A stretch of 38,964 bases of DNA from Candidatus Heimdallarchaeota archaeon (GTDB lineage Archaea > Asgardarchaeota > Heimdallarchaeia > Heimdallarchaeales > Kariarchaeaceae), in NCBI GenBank assembly GCA_021399405.1, contig JAAFKL010000125.1, positions 1 to 38,964 of the forward strand, read 5' to 3'. The notes beneath the pieces are model-generated. The model worked only from the letters and a program-made list of their open reading frames with translations, was not told the origin of the DNA and searched no databases. Made by a program: the position numbers and the translations under genes. Below, piece by piece: positions 7,595 to 16,023 of the stretch (within the stretch, counting starts at the first letter, position 1; each line of letters opens with the position of its first letter).

Positions 7595-10330
7595 TCAAAA
7601 ACCATAATCTTGAATATCGTCATCAACAAGCATTTTTTCATCTACTTCAGAAACCGGATCGACACTCACCACGTTTTTTGGAATGTACATCATATTATCA
7701 TCCTGATATGAAATGGTCTTAACAATATCCTGATTCCTGTCAATGACCTGATCGTACTCAAGATCGAAAGCATCGAATATCGGCAAAAATGCCTTTTTTA
7801 TGGCCTCTGCATAGTATTTATTATCCACTTCAGAAAAACTCTTGATATTCTTGGTTTCCTTGTAACTACACTCAATGAAGTGGTGTTTTTGAAAATTCAT
7901 GAATTTAGTTGTCTGTATTTCAATTGTAAATGGCTTTACTTTGACGGTAACATATTGAGTACCTCTGGTAATTCGATCCTCATTCTTTCGATTCATCTCC
8001 TGTAAAGCGATCTGAACTGCTGGGGTCTTGGCAAAGTACTCATCAAATTTCTTGTTCAGGGATACCATGTGTTGTAAATCAACTATGGGAATCTTCTCAT
8101 TTTTCAGCATCTGTAATCGCTCATAGATTAAATCAATCATATATTGCTTTGCCTTTTCCAGATCCTCCTCATTTTGTACTTGTTTGAGTTTCTCAGCCAC
8201 CATATCAAAAGTAGATTTGATGAAGGCAGCAGTATTGCTCTTCTTTATTGCCAGTCCTTTGATAATGATCTTATTATCGGTGGTTATACCGAAATAATTC
8301 TTTTTACGGTCTGATAATACCATGAACCGGAAGGTATAATCTAATCCAAGTTCAATTCCCAGATCAATCACTGACCATTCTGTCAATTGAGCCATCTGAT
8401 CTTTACTAATCTTATGGACAAATATAGAATCAGTATCACCTCCCAAAACAGTCAAGCCCATTTCCTCAGCCAATAATTTAGCTTTCAATAACATGGATCT
8501 GGAAAGTGCAGTGGTGGATTCTGCCACTGGAGGACAATACAAGTAAAAATTAGGAGCACCAAATACACCGTATGATGCATTAATGAAAACCTTGAGTGCA
8601 GCTTGAATTGTGTTACCCAGCTCTCTTTCATTCTGATCTTTGGATTTACTCATCCCCTTGTAATATCTTACACGTATCTCTCTGACAAAACCGACCATGG
8701 ATGACATGATGCCGATTCTTTTGCGACATACCCAGTGATCGAGATCAGGTACAATATTATTCTTACAACTGTCATGTGAACATCTCATGGTTTCATAGGA
8801 TAAATTATAATTCTTGATTGTTGAGGGGTAAAGTGAATTATAGTCAACCACTGATACATCCCAGAATACACCCGGCTTTGGGTCCAGAACAATTGCACCT
8901 TTGAACCCCTTCCCATCTATCTTCGAATCGGATTCAAAAGATCCTTTTAATTCAATCAGATCTTTCTTTTTAGGTAAGACCAAATTACGTTTCTCATGTT
9001 CCGCAATGATCCAATTAAGAATCCATTTGGAGATAGGTGCTCTATTTACATATGCCAAACTCATTCTACCTACTCTCATGAGAATCACTAATAATTTCCA
9101 AGTAAGATTATTGTTAAACGTAGTCAGTTGTAAAGTAAGCTCTGCGTCCCGTATATTATATTCAATCATCTGGGCTCTGGTCATCTCATCAAACCACAAA
9201 TCGTGCTCGATTTTCTTCTTACCCACCAAAGCCTCACCTACATCCATCAATCTAGATCTGGAATACTTGGCACCAAATGCGTAAAGTCGCACTGCATTGT
9301 TGGATAGAATCCTGTAGAGATCAATATGAATTGAATGAGTGAACTGCCATTCCTCTCGGAAAAATAAGTATCTACCTTTCACAATTGGGTCTTCAACTCC
9401 TAATTTTTTGGATCTATAAAACAAATATTGCAGATCAAAACTATCTCCATTGTAGGTCAGTATGACTGGATATTCAACCAATTCTTTGTAAAATGATTTT
9501 ATCAGATCTTTTTCAAGGATGAAAGTTTTGATTATGGGTACATAGCCCAGTTTTTCCTCAATCTCCTTTCTTTCCCTTCTAGTTGGTTCGTATGATAATA
9601 ACCAGATAATTGCCTTACCTTCATTATCATAAGAGGCGATGGCATTTATTGGAAAATCTGCCTGTTCAGGAATGGGAAAGGTATCTCTTGGTGATGCAAT
9701 TTCCAGATCAAAGCCGATTCTCTTGATATCTGGTATCTCATCCTCCATGATCGGCATGTTTTCCTGACACAGATCGATAATTATCTTACTGTCACCAAGT
9801 AATAATCTCTTGATATTCTCGGTCTTCTCTTTCATCTCCTCTGAATCATTTTTTGATATTTTTATAATTTCATTATTCTTGATACGTATCCATGTACCTG
9901 GGATCAAACCTGTCTTGTGAAAATACATCAGCTGCACAGGAAGTGGAATATGGATTTTCCGTTTCTTCCGATCATATTCGTTGGTAAAGACCTCTATAGA
10001 TTCAATATCGGTGAGTTCTATGGTATCAACCTCTTTATCGAATAGAAGATCAGTTTTCCTTATTATATCCGCATTGAAAGGAACTGGTTCATTGGGATCT
10101 TTGTGCTCATATCGGTAGAAATTGGACTTTGTCACATTGGTATCAATATGTCTTACTAGGCATTGTCTTGCAGCATCGTAAATGATCAAGTGAAAGTTAT
10201 CCAATCTATCTGTGGAATAGTATCCGTCAAGAACTAGTCCCTCATCTATCTCTTCAATTATTTTAATATCAGACCATGGATTGATCTCATCTGATAGGAA
10301 TTCAGAATCAGTAGTGTAGGATTTCTTCAT
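7595..10330 (-). CDS. polB: Family B DNA polymerase with proofreading exonuclease
   Basis: This is a replicative-type DNA polymerase. Exonuclease motifs: Exo I FDLE (D208, E210), Exo II YNGDSFD (N294, D299), Exo III YNIRD (Y391, D395). Polymerase motifs: A VVDYNSLYPS (D496), B K580VFINASYG (N584, Y587), C GGDTDS (D632, D634), plus KKNYFG of the thumb-side KKxY motif. All catalytic residues are present. Cysteines 517, 522 and 535 between motifs A and B recall the disulfide/metal region of other archaeal PolB proteins. At 911 aa it is longer than the usual ~780, mostly through a longer N-terminal region. A strong AGGAGAT Shine-Dalgarno 3 nt before the ATG shows it is translated as the last gene of an operon with two membrane proteins. 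Confidence 0.97.
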   Translation of the reverse strand: MKKSYTTDSEFLSDEINPWSDIKIIEEIDEGLVLDGYYSTDRLDNFHLIIYDAARQCLVRHIDTNVTKSNFYRYEHKDPNEPVPFNADIIRKTDLLFDKEVDTIELTDIESIEVFTNEYDRKKRKIHIPLPVQLMYFHKTGLIPGTWIRIKNNEIIKISKNDSEEMKEKTENIKRLLLGDSKIIIDLCQENMPIMEDEIPDIKRIGFDLEIASPRDTFPIPEQADFPINAIASYDNEGKAIIWLLSYEPTRRERKEIEEKLGYVPIIKTFILEKDLIKSFYKELVEYPVILTYNGDSFDLQYLFYRSKKLGVEDPIVKGRYLFFREEWQFTHSIHIDLYRILSNNAVRLYAFGAKYSRSRLMDVGEALVGKKKIEHDLWFDEMTRAQMIEYNIRDAELTLQLTTFNNNLTWKLLVILMRVGRMSLAYVNRAPISKWILNWIIAEHEKRNLVLPKKKDLIELKGSFESDSKIDGKGFKGAIVLDPKPGVFWDVSVVDYNSLYPSTIKNYNLSYETMRCSHDSCKNNIVPDLDHWVCRKRIGIMSSMVGFVREIRVRYYKGMSKSKDQNERELGNTIQAALKVFINASYGVFGAPNFYLYCPPVAESTTALSRSMLLKAKLLAEEMGLTVLGGDTDSIFVHKISKDQMAQLTEWSVIDLGIELGLDYTFRFMVLSDRKKNYFGITTDNKIIIKGLAIKKSNTAAFIKSTFDMVAEKLKQVQNEEDLEKAKQYMIDLIYERLQMLKNEKIPIVDLQHMVSLNKKFDEYFAKTPAVQIALQEMNRKNEDRITRGTQYVTVKVKPFTIEIQTTKFMNFQKHHFIECSYKETKNIKSFSEVDNKYYAEAIKKAFLPIFDAFDLEYDQVIDRNQDIVKTISYQDDNMMYIPKNVVSVDPVSEVDEKMLVDDDIQDYGF

Positions 10331-10339
10331 ATCAATCTC

Positions 10340-10915
10340 CTATGAGAAATTCCAAGATGGGTGTTGTTCCATTATTTCCTTTGTTCTGTAGTTGTTGATA
10401 TCGAATATATCGGACACTGGGAAAACCAGAATAAGAGAGATGTAGAGAGGAGTTAGATTTGCATAGTTTGAGAATATAGCAAGAACCTTCAAGAAAAATA
10501 TTAATCTGGAAGTACCGGTTGTATTGTATAATATTTCCAGATCATCCATATTTGGAGCCAGATTGAGAAAGAAATACAATTTCACTATATAGAAAAAATA
10601 ACTAAGAAATAAATATCTACCAAAAATATAGCTCACCAGAAGAAAATCAAGATAGGTATTGATGGACATCATAAATAGAAGAGGGATGAATATTCTGGAT
10701 AGCATGACAACCTCGAAGTTCTTGGTATTGGGAAAATATTTGTCTGTATAATCAATTGAATGATTTCTCACAGCTCTTACGTAGTTATCAAAGTAATCCC
10801 TGAATTCTTCGGGTAGGATGAAGGAGATAACATATCTGATAAAATGAGTGACCATTGTTAGTTTAACCAGGATCACAATTAAAAAGAAAATATCGAAATT
10901 TGTTAGAGGCATCAT
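10340..10915 (-). CDS. Membrane protein in the polB operon
   Basis: A 191-residue protein with about four hydrophobic segments: residues ~8-36, ~70-92, ~98-118 and ~138-170. The loop between the first two is soluble and charged (FRDYFDNYVRAVRNHSIDYTDKYFPN). I recognise no family. Its ATG overlaps the upstream stop as ATGA (10912-10915), and its own stop is 9 bp before the polB start, so all three proteins are likely co-translated. The tight coupling to a DNA polymerase suggests a role at a membrane-associated replication site, or simply co-regulation. That is inference. Confidence 0.7.
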   Translation of the reverse strand: MMPLTNFDIFFLIVILVKLTMVTHFIRYVISFILPEEFRDYFDNYVRAVRNHSIDYTDKYFPNTKNFEVVMLSRIFIPLLFMMSINTYLDFLLVSYIFGRYLFLSYFFYIVKLYFFLNLAPNMDDLEILYNTTGTSRLIFFLKVLAIFSNYANLTPLYISLILVFPVSDIFDINNYRTKEIMEQHPSWNFS

Positions 10916-11217
10916 TGATTCATGTTCACTCCTTTAGTTGAGATTACTATCTCAGTATGGCCTTTGTTTCCCAATACATCATCCTCGATGCGTGAGGATT
11001 TGGTGTCGAGAGAGGTAAACAGTGTATTCTCTATGGGTGTACCCTTAGTATCTTTTTTGTGCAGGAACAATCCTACTAAGAATGCAGAGACAAAAGTCAT
11101 GACCAGAAGTGGTATTGCCTCTATATTGTATTCCATAAGCCATGATATAGATCTGATGGAGATCCAGGATAAAGCTAATCTGATTTGGACATTATGTAAG
11201 AGGTGAATTACTGTCAT
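10912..11217 (-). CDS. Small membrane protein, first gene of the polB operon
   Basis: A 101-residue protein with an amphipathic N-terminus (about 30 residues), one membrane helix (AIPLLVMTFVSAFLVGLFL, residues ~33-52), then a soluble Lys/Thr/Asp-rich tail. Its stop overlaps the next start (ATGA). TATA-like elements lie at 11226-11235 and 11244-11253. A 94-residue ORF on the opposite strand covers the same DNA, but only this frame has promoter and operon support. Function unknown. Confidence 0.6.
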   Translation of the reverse strand: MTVIHLLHNVQIRLALSWISIRSISWLMEYNIEAIPLLVMTFVSAFLVGLFLHKKDTKGTPIENTLFTSLDTKSSRIEDDVLGNKGHTEIVISTKGVNMNQ

Positions 11218-11356
11218 TGTATGTGAATATAAGCGAGATGAATATTATTTAAGTAAAAATTAGTTTGAGATTTATTATCAGCTGTTTAAGAATCGTAAAT
11301 ATTTAGTGTTAGTTGAGATGCTGCAATAATGATGTTGGAAGGACAAGGACTGAAAA

Positions 11357-11860
11357 ATGATACTTGATGAGAGCGAAATCACTAGACTAAGGAAGATATT
11401 ACTCAAAGAACTAGGTGATAATGTACTGGTGGAACAGATATTTCTCACCATCAAATTATATGTTCCACCTGAGGACAATGAAATCAAGGTAATTTGGGAG
11501 AGTGAATGGACCAATCTCAATCAAATAAATCCTTGGTTTGCCAAGATAGTTAGTAATGGAACAAATATTAAGAGAATATATCAGGATTGTAAGGCAGATT
11601 ACAAATCATCAAACAAAAAGCTGGTGCAGAAAAAGATGGAAGTGAATCTTAGGATTGGTACTGTGGTTGAGTACATATCTGGAGGTAATTCCAAGAGATC
11701 CTTGCACTACTATGGGATAATTACTAAATATGGACTTTATCAATTGGGGGAAATCGATGATAAGATGACTATCATTGATTTTCTTAGTACCTTTACAGAA
11801 GATAGATTGACAAAAATCTCCGAGGAACATGGTATGATTGCTGAATTAGAGTATATTTGA
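11357..11860 (+). CDS. Unknown soluble protein
   Basis: A 167-residue protein with no signal peptide or membrane helix. The N-terminal ~30 residues are helical and charged (ESEITRLRKILLKELGDN). A mixed central part includes VIWESEWTNLNQINPWF, and a C-terminal beta-rich part (VEYISGGNSKRSLHYYGIITKYGLYQLGEIDD) is followed by a helical end. The LHYYGIITKYGLYQLGE region could be a small barrel or winged-helix wing, but I cannot assign it. AAGGAC about 6 nt before the ATG may serve as a ribosome-binding site. It is convergent with the small zinc-protein gene, with only 12 bp between stops. Several opposite-strand ORFs overlap it but none has start signals. Confidence 0.55.
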   Translation: MILDESEITRLRKILLKELGDNVLVEQIFLTIKLYVPPEDNEIKVIWESEWTNLNQINPWFAKIVSNGTNIKRIYQDCKADYKSSNKKLVQKKMEVNLRIGTVVEYISGGNSKRSLHYYGIITKYGLYQLGEIDDKMTIIDFLSTFTEDRLTKISEEHGMIAELEYI

Positions 11861-11872
11861 GATGGTAGAAGT

Positions 11873-12046
11873 TTAATCAAAATTGATCTTACGGTCACAT
11901 CTTTTGCATTTGGATTTAGTAGCCACATATCTGAATTGGGAAACGGGAATAAATCTGATTCGCTCCCAGAGAGTCCCATTCTTTGCCTTGGTACCACAGA
12001 TCGATATACCTTCAATTACACAATGGGTCGCTTTCAAGTTATTCAT
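11873..12046 (-). CDS. 57-residue zinc-binding protein (H-C-CxxC type)
   Basis: This short gene encodes MNNLKATHCVIEGISICG, then about 28 residues with a WERIRFIPVS stretch, and ends SKCKRCDRKINFD. The arrangement H8...ICG (C17)...C47-KR-C50 matches a pattern I know from small phage and actinobacterial proteins of the form H-v-x-g-x-lCG ... tCkxC, in which His and three Cys would bind one zinc. The ATG is preceded by TAAGGAAC and lies 5 bp after the stop of the membrane protein gene at 12052, so the two are probably co-transcribed. Role unknown; RNA, DNA or protein binding are all possible. Confidence 0.65.
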   Translation of the reverse strand: MNNLKATHCVIEGISICGTKAKNGTLWERIRFIPVSQFRYVATKSKCKRCDRKINFD

Positions 12047-12051
12047 GTTCC

Positions 12052-12897
12052 TTACAGGAGCTCAATTGTCTCCATCCCCAGTATTATATCATCCAATGCA
12101 CTCTTGGTAAGATTTCCATATTTTCGTTGATTAAGAAGGACCTTAAATACTAAAATTGCACTGAAGAGCATAAAATAGGTGTAACCAAGTCTCTTACCTT
12201 CAATTCCCATCTCGCTTATTTCCATTAGGCTTAATACAAAGCCGATAATATAAGCTCCGATTACACCTAATATGAGATGAGAGTACTCTCCCAACAAATA
12301 AAATACTGGAGTCATGGTTTCTTCTGGAATTGGTGCTCCTCCTATGAATAATGAGAAAAAGAAGTAGTAGTACCAGACATAGATCCAAAACTCGGATAGA
12401 TTTCCCTGTTGAATGTAGATAATAAAATCAAGATTGGCTGCTCTGTTGGTCCACATCAGATAAGCAAGATAGAGAGGAATATATCCCACCAATGATATCA
12501 AAGCTACATCCTTGAAGGTCATCCGACGTCTTTTGTCTGGTTTCATGAAGAATCTGAATCCTTCCCTTCTATCAGAAAATAAACTTCTTTCTGTACCCCC
12601 AACATAGCCCGGATATAATATCCCCAAACTCCATCCACGCAATCTAAGGAATACAAACATTATGGTAATTCGCAAAAGAGTTCCTGGTAGGGTGATGAAA
12701 GCCATGGCACGTCTAAAATTTCTTGGTCTGTTGTTCCTTACATAATTATTACTATATCCAAACCTGAAGAAGAATGCAAAGACTGTTGAGATCCAGTTGA
12801 GGATAAATCTTAGCAGATATGGTAGAATAAGTAGTATAATATAAATGGTGATAATATCATCTGCAAAGTTAAGTGCAGCATCTAATCCCTGTATCAT
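12052..12897 (-). CDS. Polytopic membrane protein, unknown
   Basis: The 281 residues contain about six hydrophobic segments: ~15-45, ~68-88, ~130-150, ~168-190, ~205-228 and ~240-258. Two positively charged loops lie between them (NNRPRNFRRAM and a long loop ending MKPDKRRRMTFKDV), which by the positive-inside rule should be cytoplasmic. A motif GGAPIPEETMTP sits before a late helix. I recognise no family. A TATA-like TTTATAAG at 12922-12931 about 29 bp upstream supports the ATG. The downstream neighbour, 5 bp away, is the 57-residue zinc-binding protein. Confidence 0.65.
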   Translation of the reverse strand: MIQGLDAALNFADDIITIYIILLILPYLLRFILNWISTVFAFFFRFGYSNNYVRNNRPRNFRRAMAFITLPGTLLRITIMFVFLRLRGWSLGILYPGYVGGTERSLFSDRREGFRFFMKPDKRRRMTFKDVALISLVGYIPLYLAYLMWTNRAANLDFIIYIQQGNLSEFWIYVWYYYFFFSLFIGGAPIPEETMTPVFYLLGEYSHLILGVIGAYIIGFVLSLMEISEMGIEGKRLGYTYFMLFSAILVFKVLLNQRKYGNLTKSALDDIILGMETIELL

Positions 12898-12921
12898 GTT
12901 ATGCTATCATAATGATCAAAC

Positions 12922-12931
12922 CTTTATAAGA
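12922..12931 (-). promoter_or_regulatory. TATA-like box of the 12052-12897 membrane protein operon
   Basis: The minus strand reads CTTATAAAGG here, about 29 bp before the ATG at 12897. A CGATCGATC motif lies immediately upstream at 12939-12947. Confidence 0.45.
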
Positions 12932-12938
12932 AAAAATG

Positions 12939-12947
12939 CGATCGATC
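12939..12947. repeat. Intergenic CGATCGAT motif in a divergent promoter region
   Basis: CGATCGATC lies just upstream of the TATA-like box of the membrane protein gene and upstream of the divergent NHL-protein gene. Confidence 0.55.
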
Positions 12948-13152
12948 TATTATCAATTTCTACAAAAACTAAAAAGACGTTGATTGTATGGTTAATTATT
13001 AATTTTATACTTTATATGTGTTTTTACAAGTTAATTTTGGATATTTGCCTCATATCCAATTAATATTTCAGTTTATATGAAATTGTTTTGTAGTAAACCT
13101 TGTTTACCCCAATATTAATTTATTAACAATTTTACAATTACCAACTGATATT

Positions 13153-14688
13153 ATGAATAAATCATTTCGAGTTAAATTTATGGTGGTTTTGCTTTTCACC
13201 TTACTAATCAATCCACCGACGGGCAATTTGATAAATCGAATTGAAGCGGAACCAAATTCAGCCATTAATCCTGGTTATGCTGATCATTTCGGTAGTAGTG
13301 GTAGTGGAAATGGCCAATTTTGGTATCCAAGCCCTATTGCTATGAATGGCACCCATATATTTGTTGGAGATGACTACGAACGGATTCAAATATTTGATCT
13401 TGCCGGAACCTATGTCGACCAATTTGAGGTGTTTCAAACCCCTTCTACTGATGATAAGGCAAGAGATACAATAAATGGAATTACAGTAAATAACACTCAC
13501 ATTTTTGTAACAATAGATTTTGACGCGGATGATAAACGAGTTCCAAGGGTAGACATTTATGACCTACAGGGGACATATTGTGGGAGATTTGGAACATTTG
13601 GATCAGGAGATGGTCAATTCCTAACACCTTATGGAATTACTCATAATGAAACTCATATTTTTGTGACAGACTTCGGGAATGATCGAGTACAAATATTTGA
13701 TATTGCTGGGAATTTTAAAGCAAAATTTGGGAGCTTAGGTAGTGGGAATACACAATTTAGTAATCCATCAGGCATTGCTGTTAACGATGATAATATTTTT
13801 GTTGCTGATTCGTTAAACTATCGAGTGCTCAAATTTGATAAATCTGGAGTCTATCAAACCAAGTTTGGAAGTGAAGGGGTTAACGATGGACAATTCGATT
13901 TCCCCCATGGCCTTTATGCGGATGAGAAAAATGTGATCGTAAGCGAAATTGTGAATAATAGAATACAAGCTTTTGATCTAGACGGTAATTTTGTTACTAT
14001 TTTTGATGGCACTGATTCAGGTTTTGGAGAACTCATCAATCCCCGAGGAATTACAGCCAATAGTAGTCACTTGTTAGTTGTTGAATTTACAAATAACCGA
14101 GTACAGATCTTTGAGAGGAATTTTCCCGTACAAAATTTAATTCCGTATTCGAATCCCCTTAATGGGTCGTTTACATTAACATGGGAACGTCCGACAGATG
14201 CTTCATACCATCCGCCTTATGGCTACAAGATCTATAGAGGCACTCAAGCAGATAATTATGAATTTCTCTATGAAACCCCAAACTTATTTTTCTATGATTT
14301 TGTAATTGTGGATGATCAGGACTACTACTACAAAGTCACAGCATTAACAACTACAGGAGAAAGTAAATTTTCAGATGAGGTTGTTATTAGATTCCCAACA
14401 CAAATTACACCAACTGAAACCCAAACGATAACACAAACAGAAATTCAAACCACTACAAAATCTGTCACAGAAACTACTGTAGAAGTAGAAACCTATACTG
14501 AAAATGTGACTACAACTGTCTATGATGTTAAAACAGAAACGATTACTGAAAGCAAAGACTTAGTGAGTGAAATAACCGTAACTGATTACTCAACAAAAAC
14601 AGAAGAAACAAACTTTCCTTTCCTTAATGTCTTGATTCTATTATCATTGATGCCAATAATAATTAAATTAAGAAATAGAAGTAGATAA
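13153..14688 (+). CDS. Surface protein: NHL beta-propeller, FN3 domain, Thr-rich stalk, C-terminal anchor
   Basis: This is a secreted, membrane-anchored 511-residue protein. A signal peptide covers about residues 1-33. Five to six NHL repeats follow to about residue 325; typical blocks are FGSxGSGxGQFxxPxGI followed by HIFVTDFGNDRVQIFD and FVADSLNYRVLKFD, together forming one six-bladed propeller. A fibronectin type III-like domain (FTLTWERPTD ... YGYKIYRGT ... YYYKVTALT) covers about 330-418. A Thr/Glu-rich stalk of about 70 residues follows, likely O-glycosylated, then a hydrophobic C-terminal helix with basic tail KLRNRSR. NHL propellers usually bind proteins, sugars or nucleic acids; outside the cell, adhesion or glycan binding is likely. 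Monocistronic. Confidence 0.88.
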   Translation: MNKSFRVKFMVVLLFTLLINPPTGNLINRIEAEPNSAINPGYADHFGSSGSGNGQFWYPSPIAMNGTHIFVGDDYERIQIFDLAGTYVDQFEVFQTPSTDDKARDTINGITVNNTHIFVTIDFDADDKRVPRVDIYDLQGTYCGRFGTFGSGDGQFLTPYGITHNETHIFVTDFGNDRVQIFDIAGNFKAKFGSLGSGNTQFSNPSGIAVNDDNIFVADSLNYRVLKFDKSGVYQTKFGSEGVNDGQFDFPHGLYADEKNVIVSEIVNNRIQAFDLDGNFVTIFDGTDSGFGELINPRGITANSSHLLVVEFTNNRVQIFERNFPVQNLIPYSNPLNGSFTLTWERPTDASYHPPYGYKIYRGTQADNYEFLYETPNLFFYDFVIVDDQDYYYKVTALTTTGESKFSDEVVIRFPTQITPTETQTITQTEIQTTTKSVTETTVEVETYTENVTTTVYDVKTETITESKDLVSEITVTDYSTKTEETNFPFLNVLILLSLMPIIIKLRNRSR

Positions 14689-14832
14689 ATTATAGGTTTC
14701 AATTGATGGAGGACTACTTCTTGTTTTTGTAATATCTGGATGATATGATTTTCTAAAATCACATGTCTCAAAAATTGTTAAGTTAGATAATCGATAGATA
14801 GTTTTCCTATTAACAAACGGTCCGGAGAATAA

Positions 14833-16023
14833 TTACTTAATAAAATCCTTCTCAATAATGTCGTAATTCTTGTAAGCCAGTATTGCTTGGAATTTACGAT
14901 AATCAACATAGTCAACCAATTTGTATACAAATACCGTACCCACAAATGCCATGATTAGGATATACTGGTTGGGCGAAAGAGGATAATTGTTCTTGGCGTA
15001 GAGTGAGCTGTCGGCAAATATCGCCTTGACCTTGACCTTAGCCTCAATTTCAATATCGCCCTTGTATTTCACCGTGGAAATTGTGATGGGTATGACCTGA
15101 TCATGTTCGATCTCTATTGATAGTTTGTACTGTTTGAGTTGATCTGTATCCAACAAGGGATCATCCTGATCACGACCCTTGTAAATGCCAAATTCTACCT
15201 TTGTACTTTTATCTCGATCCTCCTTGGCAAAATTAAGATCGAGAAATATATCCAATGGAGTCTCAGTAAGGTTGTAGTCATGTCCATCTGGTGATTGGAA
15301 ATAGAAGGGGAGCAATCTGATTGGTAAAAACAGATAGATTTTCTGACTATCCCAATTTACACTTGATTCAACCATCTCAATTTTTTGTGGGAATACTCTG
15401 GTGATTAGAGTGATCTTCTTGTGAAAGTCATCTGTGGGAATATTGGGAATCTCAAAACTTGATATATCATATTCGAAATTTAGAGTGGCATTTTGTTTCG
15501 TCCCACGAATTATCTCAATATAATTGTTAATTTTATACTGATATTGAGATAATGTATTATCCACATATTCATCAATGGGTTCAACATATTCACTCTTGTA
15601 ATCATCCAGTGTATTCAGATCACCAAGAATATAGGTGAAATGAATTACTCCATCTCTCAAGGCACTCTCACTCAAGGTTCGGGAATATTTGCCGAGTGGA
15701 ATATCAATTCCGTCATCTAATATAATTTCCTGATGCAATATCACCCTATAAGCCTCAAAGCCATCTACAGTGACATTGTAAGAAGTGAAATTAATAGTGC
15801 CGAATAAACCATGTCTGATGGTAAATTGAGAGATTAGTCCCAACTGGACAATTGTACTATCCTTGTGTATATCTACCTGAACAGGACCATATCTGGATTG
15901 TTTGAAAATTGGTGTTACATCAAGTTCAATCTCCTCTATCTCACTTACGTTATGAGCGGTAACAGATGTTATATTGAGTACTAATAAGAGAATTATGAGT
16001 GTTTGTGTTATTTTTGTTTTCAT
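14833..16023 (-). CDS. Secreted, membrane-anchored ectodomain protein paired with the giant protein upstream
   Basis: A signal peptide (LIILLLVLNITSVTAHN) is followed by about 320 residues of beta-rich ectodomain, with several N-x-S/T glycosylation sites. One membrane helix (YILIMAFVGTVFVYKLV, about residues 351-368) precedes a short charged cytoplasmic tail of about 28 residues. I recognise no domain. The ATG overlaps the stop of the 1366-residue gene as ATGA (16020-16023), so the two are translationally coupled and probably form a complex linking the outside of the cell to the large cytoplasmic protein. That link is inference from gene order. Confidence 0.7.
   Translation of the reverse strand: MKTKITQTLIILLLVLNITSVTAHNVSEIEEIELDVTPIFKQSRYGPVQVDIHKDSTIVQLGLISQFTIRHGLFGTINFTSYNVTVDGFEAYRVILHQEIILDDGIDIPLGKYSRTLSESALRDGVIHFTYILGDLNTLDDYKSEYVEPIDEYVDNTLSQYQYKINNYIEIIRGTKQNATLNFEYDISSFEIPNIPTDDFHKKITLITRVFPQKIEMVESSVNWDSQKIYLFLPIRLLPFYFQSPDGHDYNLTETPLDIFLDLNFAKEDRDKSTKVEFGIYKGRDQDDPLLDTDQLKQYKLSIEIEHDQVIPITISTVKYKGDIEIEAKVKVKAIFADSSLYAKNNYPLSPNQYILIMAFVGTVFVYKLVDYVDYRKFQAILAYKNYDIIEKDFIK

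Noticed and set aside
8901..9284. 127-codon plus-strand ORF inside polB
   Set aside because: It lies wholly antisense to conserved polymerase motifs and has no promoter or ribosome-binding signal.
10922..11206. 94-codon plus-strand ORF opposite the first polB-operon gene
   Set aside because: The minus-strand frame has promoter elements and an ATGA overlap with the next gene; this one has neither.
11740..12015. 91-codon minus-strand ORF
   Set aside because: It overlaps both the 11357-11860 gene and the better-supported 57-residue zinc-protein frame, and its composition is not protein-like.
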